Below, piece after piece: positions 1 through 11,423 of a stretch of DNA of 64,000 bases. How positions within the stretch are numbered: position 1 is the stretch's first letter; each line of letters opens with the position of its first letter. Below the pieces are notes generated by a model. The model did not search any database and was not told the origin of the DNA. It worked only from the letters and a program-made list of their open reading frames with translations. The translations under genes were made by a program, and so were the position numbers. This stretch comes from Calcarisporiella thermophila CBS 279.70 (taxonomy: Eukaryota; Calcarisporiellomycota), in the NCBI RefSeq assembly GCF_041956535.1, contig NW_027192191.1, positions 1,629,688 to 1,693,687 of the forward strand, read 5' to 3'.

Positions 1-1736
1 CACGTGTTCCCGCACGCGCAGGATGCGCTCGTACACGGGCGCGTCCCGGTCCATCTCCTCCTTGACGCGCTTATACTCGCGCTCCGCCATCCTGCGGTTG
101 AAGTCCGCCAGGACGCCAATGTCCTGTAGCACGTTGCCCAGGAACACCTTGGCCGGGGTCAGTTTCGATTTGGAACGATTCTCGAGAACAAATGCGCGCA
201 GGCAGCTCTCGAGCCGAGAGAAGTCATCGTGCGAGGGCTTGTCGTCGGCGCGCTCCGCATTGACGGAGCCCGCGCTCACAAAATGCACCAGCACTTCCGA
301 CTCCTCGTAGGTTCGAGGGGAGAGCTGGCGGATTTGCTCGAGGATCAGCCGGCGACAGCGCTCTTTGTCGCGAATCGAGTCGAACCGGTTCACAACTATG
401 AAGATGTGAGTTTTTTCGTTCGCCGCGTTCCAGAGGAATTCTTTGCCCTAGGTGCGACAACATCCAAATCATTTCCTCATCAATAAACAGGGAGGGGAGG
501 GGAGGGGGGTCAAGGGGCCGGCCAACTTACCGAAAGCGTGAAGTGATTCTCAGCACTAACCACAAACACCACCACATCGATCTCCTCCTGGCGAGCAAAG
601 AGGGCTGTAGTCTTCAAGGAATCGCGATTCAGACCGGGAGAGTCGATCAGCGCAATATCCACCACGCCGTTGTGTAACAGGCTCTCGTTCGACTCACGCT
701 TGTCTTTGCAGTAAACCTTGAGTAGCTGGTATTGGTCCGCGCAATCCGTCACAATCTTCTCCAGGTGACGCATCTCATAGCGTGTGAATGTCGTGTCATC
801 CTCCCGATTATAGATGGAGGGATCCGGAATAGCGTGCACCTCCTCGATGCCATCGTTCTCGTCTGCATCAAGCACCTCACAGAACAGGGTGGTGCAAGGC
901 TGCTGATCCATAGGCATCACGTCTCGTCGCAACAATGCATTGACAAATGTGCTCTTCCCTGCATTGAGGTCGCCCGTCACTAGCACTTTGGAGCTGGTAT
1001 CAGATACGCGTGCGCAGAGATTTTCTAGATGGCGGAGGGCCGACTGGAGGCGGCCATCCAAAAGCTGGGCAATGGCGCTATTTTCCAGATTCTCAAGGCT
1101 AGCCGTAGCTTGCTGATGACCCATTTTAATATCCAATTTCAAAACATTCATCTGCGAATTGAATGAGCACGCTGCTTCCGAGGTGATCAAGCGATTCTCC
1201 TGCTGCGGTTGCTGCTGCCGCTGCGGTTGCTCATGGTTCACGTAGCCCATCGTGTTGGAGCGGCGGAATGCATGGGGAGGCACACTATGTGTCATGGCCT
1301 CCGAAGCCTCCTCGTCCTCGTCGTCGCTTTTGATCTCGAATGAGCGAGTGCGGCGGAGCTTGGGCCGCTCATCGCTCTCGTTCCGCGACGGTTGTGGCCG
1401 CTGCGGCTGCTGCGGATCCGACGCTAGGAAAGGATAGTGGACGAGGAACTTGCTCGTGTTGGCGGTACGGAGATCCTCAAGTAGAGATCGGGTATTTGCA
1501 AGGTATTTGAGTAGGCGGCGGCTTTTGTAGGCAAACAGTTTTTGTTCATTGGAGAGTGCGTGTTTGTTGGGTGCGGACGACGACGAAGCAGTGGAGTTGA
1601 CAAGCGAGGTGGCGGAGGTCTCAAGGGAAATGGGGTGTGATTCAAAGGAGTCGGCCAGCTCGGAGTCAGAGTCCATGTCTGCTTCGAGCTCGCCCTCCTT
1701 TGCACGGCCTTTACCTTTGAAGAATTCTTGTGACAT
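1..1736 (-). CDS. FZO1: Mitofusin / transmembrane GTPase Fzo1 (5' part, truncated by window edge)
   Basis: Dynamin-like GTPase of the mitochondrial outer membrane that drives mitochondrial fusion. Exon 1 is 531-1736 (402 codons) and exon 2 is 1-447, running off the left edge without a stop. The donor GTAAGT follows codon 402 and the acceptor CACCTAG precedes GGCAAAGAA, rejoining in phase as ...FTLS/GKEFLWNAANEK. The N-terminal ~190 residues are low-complexity (acidic, Q/P-rich). The GTPase domain follows: G1 GDLNAGKST, G3 DSPG, G4-like NRFD in exon 2. The C-terminal transmembrane hairpin and coiled coil are outside the window. The start at 1736 is the first Met of a long open frame. Family assignment rests on GTPase motif spacing and the AENHFTLS segment typical of fungal Fzo1. 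Confidence 0.9.
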
Positions 1737-2186
1737 TGTGGTGGTGATTTTTGTTTTCGTTGTTTGAGTTACGGGGGGATTTTCTTCCCTTTAGTCAGTC
1801 CAGTACGGCGCAGCAATGTTGCGATTTTTTCCGATTACTTAACCGGGTAAGGGAGGAGGGAAAATGGCTAGCCGAACTAAGCGAAGACTTCCTACTAACT
1901 TTAAAAATTAACAAAACATATAAAGGGGGGGGGGGGGGTAAGGAGGGGGAGAAAAAAAGCTAATAGGAGACAGGAATCAGATAACGATGGGTGATTTTGT
2001 AGAAATACAAAATGTGTGACGGGAAATAAACAAGTGCATATTTTTCGAGATTTAGCAAACTATAGAAATTAAAAGTGAGTTGGAGAGCGGTATATAAATG
2101 TATAATTAGAAAAAAAAAGAGAATTAGACGGAATATAATACACTCTTATAAAGCACGTACAAGGTATGAGCCGGTTATGAGGGCGA
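1737..2186. other. Intergenic: FZO1 promoter and kinesin 3' flank
   Basis: No gene seen. It holds a 12-base G run near 1927-1938 and A/T-rich stretches. Both neighbours are on the minus strand, so the FZO1 promoter should lie here. Confidence 0.6.
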
Positions 2187-4371
2187 TCATTCGAAATAAG
2201 GTTTGTAATCTTCCATTAGCATTCTCCACTTCTGCCCAAACAGCACGCCAAGCAGGAAGATAAGCATCATCCCAAGTATCCACAATATCCGATGGAATCC
2301 ATACAGGCTTTCTCCGACGCCGGCTTTATTCTTTGCTTGCTCTGCGCCAGCCCCATGTCGCATCGCCATCTCCTTCAGCTTTAATCTAAGCTCGTTGATG
2401 CGAGTCTCGGAGAGGTTGGATTCTCGCTCCAGTTGCTCCTGCGCCTCCCGAAGCATTGCTTCCGAATGTCGCAGTGCAGCACGGGTCATCGCGAGCTCCG
2501 ACTCCACAGAGGTCACCGCGTTCTCATACTCTTGGACAACCGGCTCCACCATCTCTTGGAAAGACACCTCGGAAGAGTTCTCGGTTTTGGAGTCATCACG
2601 CCGTCGGATCTCCTTGAGCTCCGTCGTGACCTGGATATATTTCTCCGAAAGCTCGTCGAGGCTTCGCTGCAATTCCTGCACCTGCCGTTGCAAAAGATCG
2701 GCCCCCACTCCTCCTTCATGCATAGGCTGCTCTCCCCGCAAACGAGCATTTTCAGCCTCCAGTTTTAGAATTTTGGCACGCATTGCCTCGGGAGTGAACA
2801 CCAATTCGCAGTTCACGGAGGCGTTGTTCTTGATATTGCGAGCGCGATTCGCGTACTTGAGCGTGTTTATCGTTTCGGTGAGATTGTATTCCGCGGGCGA
2901 CACACACGCGATCATCAAGGTTTGAGCAGAGCCACCCAGCGAATCCTGGAGAAGGCGAGTTAGCTTCGAGTCCCGGTAAGGCACATGGGTCATTTTGCGG
3001 GTGGGGTCGCCAAGGGCGGAAATGACGTTGCCGAGGGCGAGAAGACCAGAATTAATGCTGATCCCCTCTTTAATCCGGTCGCCAGTGGCGCTAGTCTGCT
3101 TCAGCTACATGTGGAAGAAAATTGCCCAGGTACTTAGTGTACTTTATAAAAACACTAAAAACCAAGTTCAGACCAACCCTTTCAGAGCCCGCTAAATCGA
3201 CAAAATGAAACTTTGAGCTGATGACGGTTATCTCTCCTGCGGGTGCCTCGTCGCTTGTGCTTGATCGCGAGAGAATGGAGCTTTTCCGCTGGCGTCCAGC
3301 ACGTAAGGGCGTAGGACTGGCAACCCTAGAAGTGGCTGGACTTCCGATCTTCCCGTTGAGGCTACCCCCTACTCCCTTTTCTTGGCGCAAGCTCACAGAA
3401 AAGATGGCGTGCGATCGGGACGACTTTTCGTTCATGTCTGTTGCACCCACCTGGCGGTTCAGGGAGCCAAGTGCCAAGTACTGCATCACCTCATCGACTC
3501 CATTCACAAAAACCTCCCGTACGCCACTCCAATATATGTGGCCCTGAGGGTCCTCGCGAATAGAGACAATGCCATCAGGATTCAGCAGATCGATTAGTTC
3601 TTCATTGTAAATTTCAATAAACGAGACGCTGATAGTGGTTCGAGTGTTGTGGCGGCTTGGGCTTTGTGGGCGCTGTGCGGAGGTTGGAGTTGCTCGTCCA
3701 TTACGAGTCGGTATACTGGAGGTGCTGGAATTGGGACGGTGGCCGTTAGAAGCGCGATGAATGGTATCAAATAGGTCTGCAATAGCACGGGGGATAATGC
3801 CCAGCGTCTCAGGGCTGTCGTTCTCTGACGCAGTTCCCATGGTGTAAGTTTTGCCCGATGAGGTTTGACCATACGCCAAAATGGTTGCATTATAGCCTAT
3901 CAAATGGGAAAAACAAAGAAAGCGTTACCGACACAGCAATCTTAGATTATCCGTACAACAAACCAAATGGAGCAATCTTACCTTGAGTAAACTTTTGCAA
4001 CAAATTGGGAACACACTCGTTGTATACATGTTCTTGGGACGTTTCCGGCCCAAACACATGATCGAATGTGAACTGTTTGTTCTGTGGAACGACATTAACG
4101 ACGTTATGATGAGGTGGTGAAGAAATGGCCAGCACATCGCTGACACGCTGTTTTGAGAATCGCGGCTGGACAAGATCTTGTTCAGTGAGAGGGCGTATCC
4201 TCAAAGCTTAGGTGCCGAAATAGATATTAAAAATATTCAAAAATCCAACGTTAGCTAGCCGAACATAAAAGACAAGAGCCAAAATCGGATCCGGACTATG
4301 TAAATATACTAACCAACTTGCACCGAAGTTTGTTCTTTTGCCCCATCTTTGGAGGAAATCGAAGGGGTCAT
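2187..4371 (-). CDS. Kinesin-4-like motor with C-terminal membrane anchor
   Basis: Microtubule motor of 639 aa in four exons: 4314-4371, 3982-4206, 3178-3896, 2187-3104. All joins keep phase ([34 protein letters not shown]). The motor domain is N-terminal: P-loop GQTSSGKT, switch I NEKSSRSH, switch II DLAGSER; the [12 protein letters not shown] and ISIREDP segments resemble kinesin-4 and its relatives. A serine-rich insert lies in the motor near residues 130-150 and another before DLAGSER. After the motor comes a short coiled coil (about residues 400-560), then a single strongly hydrophobic segment, [18 protein letters not shown], about 20 residues from the C terminus. This suggests a tail-anchored kinesin attached directly to a membrane. 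Subfamily is inferred from motif resemblance only. Confidence 0.88.
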
Positions 4372-5040
4372 GCGATACTCTTCGATCAATCTTGAAAATT
4401 ATAGTGCAATGAATACTTTTGGAGAGGAAAAAAAAAGGAGGGAGGGGGTGGGAAGGGATTTATTTCACTCTAGGCAAATTAACGGTTTCACCTGTCAATC
4501 CGAATAATAAATCAAACAGTTTCAAGATTAAAGATAATACGAGCGTGGTACAGTTGGATTAGCGTTCCTGTTATTTCAAAAAAAGAATCCCAAAAGATTC
4601 ACTTCGCACAAGAAATCACCGATTATAAAGCGATTTCCAAAGCGAGTCACAGCTGCATCAAGAGAGATCATGAAAAGCTTAAGACATTAACTCTATCCAT
4701 GCTTGAGTTTATGTAACTCTTGGTTGTCTAACGGATATATCGCAATGCAAATCCACATCCGCAAGGTATCCTCCCATCCCTTGGGCTTGGATACCCGCCT
4801 GATCGCTGAAACCGTGGTAAAAGCATGCTTACTACGTGTCTTCGAATCTCCGGAACTCTTCAGAATGCCGACTCTCTTTTTTGAAATAACTTAGAGGATT
4901 TTACAGGCACTGATAGAAAAAAAGTTCCAGCCAATATTTGAAAATAAAAGCACTAAGACAACAATCAAGAGCAAGATGAAATAAACAAAATATAACAAAA
5001 TATAACAAAGCAAATGGATAAATTATAGACATTTTTTTTT
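4372..5040. other. Intergenic
   Basis: No gene or RNA recognised; AT-rich with A-runs. It separates the kinesin 5' end from the transporter 3' end. Confidence 0.6.
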
Positions 5041-7109
5041 CTATGGCGGACACTCTCGCACCTCACTTTTCCCAGAGATTGCTTTGTGCACGCTTAATCC
5101 TGTGCTGAGGATCATCACCACTATACCAAAGAGAACACATGCCACGCTCGGCAACTTCTTGGGGCTCCACCATTTTCCGCTTGCGAGCTTCAGGTAGCAC
5201 AGTGGCGGCAGAATGAAACAAAGCGCGGTTGCAGAGAAACCACCTGTCAACTCCAGAACAAGCCCGAGATTGCACGTCGCAAGGGATATAATGAGAGGAA
5301 GAAGTACTAGAACAGTGGTGATGGCAACATGGCGGGTAGTGGAAAGGGGTCCGCCATTGAAGAAATAATTTTCAATCACCTGTAGAGGATCGAAGCAAAA
5401 TCAAGAGCATCAGTATCTTTCCGTTGCTGAAGAAAAAAAAAAGCATTCGTCTCATACTTCTCGGCACACCATTGCCTCCAATGGCAGGGTGGTAAACATA
5501 TTTAACCCAAAACAAAATCTCGCAATATTGATCAAAAAGTTATCGGATGGGAAGTTGTTCAAGACATTCGCCGCAGTCTTCTCGGTAAAAGCAAGGTAAC
5601 CCGAAGCCGCGAGTGTGAAGCACGCGAAGAAGGAAATAAGCATGCTCAGGTGGGTTACCATGCCGAAGCGGTTCAACGATGGCTTCTTGAGCGAGCTGTA
5701 TATAAGAAAGATGTTGTGATGACAGACAAAGGCGAAGCTCATGATGCCAATTGCCTAAAATGCGAATGAAAGGAGGGGAAAAAAAGCGGGTCAATCAGAT
5801 CAGTCTGAAGAGTTCTTTTCGAGAACCTGGGAAGCTACCTGAAATACTTGCGAATGCATAAAATCCCACTGCCCCTTCCCCGACCCGCGCAACTCGGTAG
5901 GGGTCCTAGGTCCCTCGATCAATACTGTGATGACGATAACGGTAATTGCTAGCAGGGCCAGTGCGCTTGCCTTGGCTAACTTTGAGATGTCCCGGTAGAG
6001 GGAGAGCGGGTAGGAGACAAGAATGGTTATGAAAGTGATCACGAACCGCCTCGATGCAAAGAGGGAGAGGACGGGAATGGTCCTGATATTAGGGAAGAGC
6101 GAAACGATGACATGTGGAATAGTATCGCCCATAATAACACAATAGGCGCACATCCCTAGAAGTGGAATGATGGAGATCAGCGTGAATAAAGTTAAAGCCG
6201 TTCTGTATGGTTTGTTTAGTGATTGTACCTCCAAATGCGAATGCAAACTGGAATATGCTGATGGCCACGAGCCCTGCATGCCCAAAGCATCTCTCTAGTA
6301 ATGCCTGATAAGTAGTGGCGCCAGCCAATTTTCCATTAAACACCAATAATCGGACCGTCCAATCTGTTGAATCGAGAGAATTAGAGGAGAATAGTGAGTG
6401 TGTTAGAAATGCAAAGGCGGTAAAGATCAATCCGCTACCCACCTCCAACCCATGTGACGAGAAGCAAGAGAATAATGCCCATAAAGAAACCCTAATAATG
6501 AGAATCGATTTTAGCCCTCTAGGCCTAAGCAAATCCTTCTAAATAGAATGTTCTTATTCTTTTACCGCTTCACTAAATGCGAAAGGCATTCCAATGATGC
6601 CTGTCCAGTCAGAAATGCAGAGAAAGAAGAATCATTATAGATTAGCACAGATCGTTGGACACAAACACATTCATGTCTAACCTGCTCCAATAATGCTATT
6701 TGACATGTTAAACTATTATTTGCAGACAAGCATTAGTTTCCACTCCTCTACATCTTCAGCATCAAAAACAACGTACAAAACTTTCTAGAATTGTTCCCCC
6801 ATCCTTGGGGAGCTTTACCCAATTGCTATCAAACAGATGAACATTGTTGGCCACTTCTTCCGCGCTAGTATCTTCCTGCATCCCATTTTCTTCCGTTGCT
6901 AGAATCAAGGCTGGAGTAGAAACCTGCGATTTCACGGCCGGAGAGCCATCTGCTGCAAGCAGAGGAACTTCGTCCGCCTCTTTTGCGGAATGCACAGAGG
7001 ATCGTGGATGGTCGTTGTTGTGATGAAAGTCCTCTTCGTCATCGTCGTCTTCATCGAAGACAAATACCGTTTCATCCGCGGATGTAGGTCGCTTGTTTCT
7101 CGAAGACAT
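5041..7109 (-). CDS. AVT/SLC38-like amino acid transporter (AAAP family)
   Basis: Multi-pass transporter of 511 aa, probably vacuolar or plasma-membrane neutral/acidic amino acid transport (closest in style to yeast Avt5-7 and SLC38). Eight exons: 6777-7109, 6682-6712, 6566-6600, 6443-6491, 6229-6363, 5839-6155, 5458-5754, 5041-5379. All phases join and rebuild the family signature NMSNSIIGAGIIGMPFAF across three exons. Residues 1-105 are an acidic cytosolic tail (run of D/E near residue 20). About 11 hydrophobic helices follow, including a long CAYCVIMGDTIPHVI helix and the C-terminal LPLIISLATCNLGLVLEL. Exons 2 and 3 are micro-exons of 31 and 35 bp. The protein ends ...SGKSEVRECPP. Substrate cannot be read from sequence. 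Confidence 0.88.
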
Positions 7110-7938
7110 GAATATACAAGAGAGGGGAAGCTGGTGTGATTCTTTGGGCTTGATAAGAGAAATATATGCAAAGAATAAATCGGCTTTTTAACAGATTAAA
7201 GGCATTGAGTAAGATGAGAAAAGAGATTCACTTCCCTCCACCATATTCGGCTCAAATGCTATTTTAGCTGTGTGCCACGAGCTCCCATTCAGCGAGCCAA
7301 CCATATGGATTGACGTCAGAGTTATGATCGAGTCTGCAAAACTTTGCCCAATTTGCTCTCACCATCATCCTCAGTGAGCCAAATAAAATCTATTCCCTCA
7401 CGATATCGTGGCACATCCACCCTCCACACTAATAAAGGGATCTGAAATCTATGTATTAGCATGAATAGATTCTCCGCGAGATAACAGAGCCATTAGCCAT
7501 AGAATTTAGATGCTTGCAAAATATGCTACAGCAGACTGGATTAAAATCGATCCCTAATAGTGCTAGCTGCTGGGAAAAAATGTAGCTGGGCTGAGCAGCT
7601 CCAAATTTTGCAGCTGCTCACTTATGCATTAGCACAGGATACGAGCATTAGAATGTTTACTATTCATATACAACCGTTACATAGTAAAAAGTTAAATTAT
7701 TGGTTTTTGTATTCTTTTCTGTTGAAAAAGAATACATGTAATCTTTTGAAGCTCCAAAATTTCGGGTTCAATTTTTATTAAGATTGCATAAATCGTTCAG
7801 AACCCAGAATCCTCTGCTTCCGATACCAGCCTTCATTCAACTCTCGAAGAGGGTTAAATATATCTATTTCCATCGGCACTTTGGATTAAATGAGCTTCAG
7901 TTCCCTCCAGATAAAACATTAATCGAAATAAATATTCA
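7110..7938. other. Intergenic, promoter side of the transporter
   Basis: No convincing gene. AT-rich with scattered short frames on both strands. Confidence 0.5.
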
Positions 7939-8201
7939 CTATATATTCGATAACTGCTATCAAGGCAAAGGTGATATACAAGATCGAAGCTCCGATTATG
8001 GCAACTTACGGGCTCTTGTAAGAGACAGTTTAGCCAGTTCAAGTTTGTCTTAAACTGGCGGATTTCCTTGAACCTTCTAATTCTATAAAACTGTTGCCCT
8101 AATAACATCTGCAATGAGTCGGATTCCTCTCGCAAAGTCAATTTATTTCTTCTGGACTGGCAACCCAATTCTCCAGATGGGATGATCTCAGAGTTATCCA
8201 T
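7939..8201 (-). CDS. Possible small two-exon gene, unknown product
   Basis: Tentative 69-aa model: exon 1 8010-8201 (ATG to a perfect GTAAGT donor), exon 2 7939-7956 after acceptor CTTGATAG, ending QLSNI. Without splicing the same frame reads on to a 115-aa product. The predicted peptide is charged and probably helical (SLQMLLGQQFYRIRRFKE), like small subunits of multiprotein complexes, but I recognise no family. The strong donor after an open frame is the main support. It lies alone between the transporter and HUA1. It could be a chance frame. Confidence 0.3.
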
Positions 8202-8480
8202 TGGTTTCCACAGAGAGTTTTTTGCATGGAGCCAGGTAGAGTATTAATAAATAAATTTGTCATAATTTATAGCAGCAGTAAAAACATAGCAGATAATAGC
8301 TATGGATAAATATACTTGTTTTTAAAAGTCATCCAGGGGTTTATACTGTTGCAAGTCATTTTCGGAACACTAGCGTGCTCTGTGTTGAATTAATATAGAA
8401 AGATTTAAATGAATAGGACACATGTGAAGGAGAAAGTTAACTACAAAAGGTATATGTATGGTAGAGAAAAAAAAAATACT

Positions 8481-9218
8481 CTAGCAATAGGAAAGTCGAC
8501 CAGTCCCTTGGCACTTTCGGCATATCTCATCATCTCCGAAGAAATGAATTCTTCGTCCTGACCCATCGCACTTGTAGCATATTTCCCGCACATGAGGGAA
8601 AGCTTGGGCAGAGGCAGAGTTTGTGCCAGACGACATTGGCTGCGCTCCATAATTTCCAGCTGCACTCCAATATCGTGAATATTGATTCTGGTATTGTTGG
8701 AAATGCGGATACCGTTCCAACCATGCTCGTCCTTGTTGTCCGCCCCAACTTGAACTTCTTTCTCTTCTTCCTCCGTCAATTATGTAATCCAAAAAGTGCT
8801 TGCCCGCTTTTTTAATGCATCGAGTACAAGGGCGCTGTCCATTAGGTGTGGAGATAAATCCTGTGGTACCACACTTGTAGCAAGTGTAGCCGGCAGGCAT
8901 GATATTTCTGATCCCAAGCATGGAAGAAAAGGAATTGGTGGAATTGGAGGAGGCAGAGGATGTTGTTAATGCAGGGGGATTTAGAGGCATGGAAGTGAAG
9001 GTAGTAGAGGGGCTTGAGGATGGAGGGGTTGAAAGATGTGAAGTCGGTTGGAGGTAGGGCTGAAAAGGAGTATTTTGTTGAGGAGGGGCGGGATTCTGTT
9101 GTGTGCGGGGAGGTGGCGCGGGAGCGAAAGGACGTGTAGGACCTTGCTCAATAGTTTGCTCTCCGTGTGTTGGAAAGGGAGAATAAGGGGGTGGTTCTGT
9201 GCTTGTTGTATCGGCCAT
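8481..9218 (-). CDS. HUA1: Hua1-like proline-rich zinc-finger protein
   Basis: Uncharacterised cytoplasmic fungal protein family (yeast Hua1) with a zinc-binding region like that of type I J-proteins. Single exon, 245 aa. The ATG at 9218 (MADTTSTEPPPYSP) is preferred over an in-frame upstream Met at 9323, because the extra 35 residues are basic and aromatic and unlike the family. Residues 1-95 are rich in P, S, T and Q with a PPPY motif (possible WW/Rsp5 ligand). The C-terminal half carries paired CxxC motifs: YKCGTTG, CTRC, then CYKCDGSGR and CRKCQGTGR, the last two being CxxCxGxG repeats. In yeast HUA1 is linked to actin-patch and ubiquitin-ligase partners; that role here is by analogy. Confidence 0.82.
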   Translation of the reverse strand: MADTTSTEPPPYSPFPTHGEQTIEQGPTRPFAPAPPPRTQQNPAPPQQNTPFQPYLQPTSHLSTPPSSSPSTTFTSMPLNPPALTTSSASSNSTNSFSSMLGIRNIMPAGYTCYKCGTTGFISTPNGQRPCTRCIKKAGKHFLDYIIDGGRRERSSSWGGQQGRAWLERYPHFQQYQNQYSRYWSAAGNYGAQPMSSGTNSASAQAFPHVREICYKCDGSGRRIHFFGDDEICRKCQGTGRLSYC

Positions 9219-9587
9219 ATGCAGTTTGATTATGAAGTTGGTAAATGAAAATGGAATTAGTGGATAATCCGCTATAATCCTCGAAAAAAAAAATTGCTTC
9301 CTATATAATCGTCGCAATCTCACTTAGCCAAGAATTCTTATGGAAAAATCCGATGAGGTGGACAGAAAATTATGATATCAGTGAGTGACGTTTACGTTGG
9401 TGAGGTGTCAAAATGGTTATGAGTTTCCTATTTCTATATTATGTTAAAACGCGACTAACGGCTGTTACGCGAATTTGTTCCGTATTATAAAGGCGAGTTT
9501 AGGTCGATTCAGCCATAAATGTTACCCCTACTAAATAATTGAACATGCTTCATTTTTCAGACAATAGAATAGAACGTGCAATTTATT
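9219..9587. other. Divergent promoter between HUA1 and the small membrane protein gene
   Basis: About 370 bp between divergently transcribed genes. AT-rich; no distinct motif identified. Confidence 0.5.
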
Positions 9588-10277
9588 ATGGCAGTGGTCG
9601 AGATTTTGTTCATATTCATCTCACTTGGACTCTTCGCGGTGCACATAGTAAATGGAAATCTCCCATCGGGTCTCCCACCCCCCTCCTTAATATAAATGTG
9701 TAAATCCCACATTGATTCTAGGTGAACATTATCTACTCTGGAAGTGCTATTTCGCTTGAGTTTATGAACTCATGCGATGCGCCACTGCAGGCGTATTTGA
9801 TTGGGGGACTTGTTATCTCCTCTTGCGTATTGCTACTGGGCTTTATTGTTCTTTGGTCATGGTATTCAGCAAGCTCGTTTGGTGCCCTGACACTTCTATT
9901 TATGCTAGTGTGTGAGTATCTTTAGATGTACCAAATTTCAAGAACTGGCTAATGGGGAAATGCATCCATTGGAATTAGGGAATATTATCGGTAGTATCTG
10001 GTATAATTCAGGTAGGGGATGCCAAAAGACAGCCCCTATAATATATCAACAAGTGTTCTTCACGTTGCTCGTTAACTGGGTGTCGTTTGGGGTAAATATT
10101 GCATTCTTTTCAAATATTCCTCCATATGTGTTTTCTAGACCTAGTTATTTTTTCCCCTATCCTGTTATGCAGGTAGGTTTTACGATGGCCCTGGGATTAG
10201 CCATTATGTACAACATACATACCTATTTCTTGCGCCCCACTGTTTGGATTCAGCCCCAAGGACCACCACCAGTTTAA
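9588..10277 (+). CDS. Small multi-pass membrane protein, unknown function
   Basis: Three-exon model giving 171 aa: 9588-9647, 9722-9911, 10012-10277. Introns start GTAAAT and GTGAGT and end TTCTAG and TTCAG, and phases join. Four or five hydrophobic helices: an N-terminal VEILFIFISLGLFAVHIV, a second around YLIGGLVISSCVLLLGFIVLW, a third around FGALTLLFMLV, then VFFTLLVNWVSFGVNIAFF and VGFTMALGLAIMYN. The last two are separated by a loop with FSRPSYFFPYP. The protein ends with a proline-rich tail (WIQPQGPPPV). I do not recognise a family. The exon 2/3 junction (CRGCQK) is the least certain part. Confidence 0.6.
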
Positions 10278-10659
10278 ATGGGTTTATTTTTGCGTATTTA
10301 TTATTTTATGGACTAGCTTCATATTATTTTATCTTCATGCTTTATTTTACTTATTTTCTACTTGAAAGACTGCAGAAAGATGAATACCACCAATTCCCCC
10401 TTTACCCTGAAACTTAATTTTCTCACTTTTCAAAATGCCTTTTTTGAATTTCTTTTATATTTCATTATGGGTTTTTATTGCGCTACTTCACTCTCATTCC
10501 TCTACGCCTATATATTATTTTCCTTGCTTATTTGCATATATAATAAATATCTATGGCATCGCTAATATCCATGTTCTCGAATTTTCACACGCGTTTGTGG
10601 CAATTTAAACGTGACTGTTTCTTCACCTTGGTCGCTTGCCATCCTAATCTCTATTACTT
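10278..10659. other. Intergenic
   Basis: T-rich tail of the upstream gene and promoter of APC15; no other feature seen. Confidence 0.5.
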
Positions 10660-11252
10660 ATGTCTCATTCTACAACGACTTCTCACTTCCCTTCACTCCT
10701 TCCTCGTGCAACCGAGTCTCTATGGTATGTCAAATCGGAACCATCCGCCGAAGCCGATGATGTCGATTTAGAGGAGGAATTGCTGGAAAAAGAGGTAATT
10801 TCTTATCAATTCGGTTCGTAGAGTGGATGAGAGAGAAAGAGATTAATGTGTTCGCACCTCACCATACTAGAACGAAGCTATCAGAAAACATGGGGCGTGG
10901 TTTACTCCTATTGGATATGCTGCATCGTCAACGAACGTAAATGTCCTTACTATTTTTATTTTTTTACGCGTCTCTTTTTGGATTCAGACCTCACCATGAT
11001 CTTCAATATTTTAATCAATATTCATATTTTAACTGTAATTTTTAGGATGCCAGACACGCTACTACCCAACCAGACAATGGATCTATGGCTCAAGGTCCTG
11101 CTTCTGAAACTGAAACCATTGAAGAAGACGATGATGAGGTCGAGTATGCGGATGAAACAGGCGAAATTGACATGGACGCTGATTTAGATGCAGATATTAC
11201 TGAGATGGATCAAGAATACGATGACGAAGAGATAGAAGGCGATGACTTTTAG
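10660..11252 (+). CDS. APC15: Anaphase-promoting complex subunit 15 (Apc15/Mnd2-like)
   Basis: Small subunit of the APC/C ubiquitin ligase, which promotes turnover of the mitotic checkpoint complex. Three exons: 10660-10794, 10871-10936, 11046-11252; 135 aa; all joins in phase 0. The N terminus FPSLLPRATESLWY matches the animal APC15 start (FPSLFPRVTETLWF style). The middle exon has FTPIGYAAS, matching the conserved PIG.xAS element. The last ~50 residues are very acidic (IEEDDDEVEYADE, ending EGDDF), as in the family. Length is close to the usual ~120 aa. Confidence 0.85.
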
Positions 11253-11423
11253 CGGTGCTTTGGAAATATCCGCATATACCTGATGCATTGTGTCCTTGTC
11301 ATTTATTAGTATTTTCACGCATAATAGCCGCTAGGCCTCTTTAATGTCTTTATATAAAGTTGAATATAGATGAAAGATATCGTATTTAAATATATACAAT
11401 TAGGATGTGCCTCTCCCCCAAAT

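Noticed and set aside
2395-2925. 176-codon plus frame opposite the kinesin tail
   Set aside because: Antisense shadow of the coiled-coil exon, low-complexity Ser/Arg composition.
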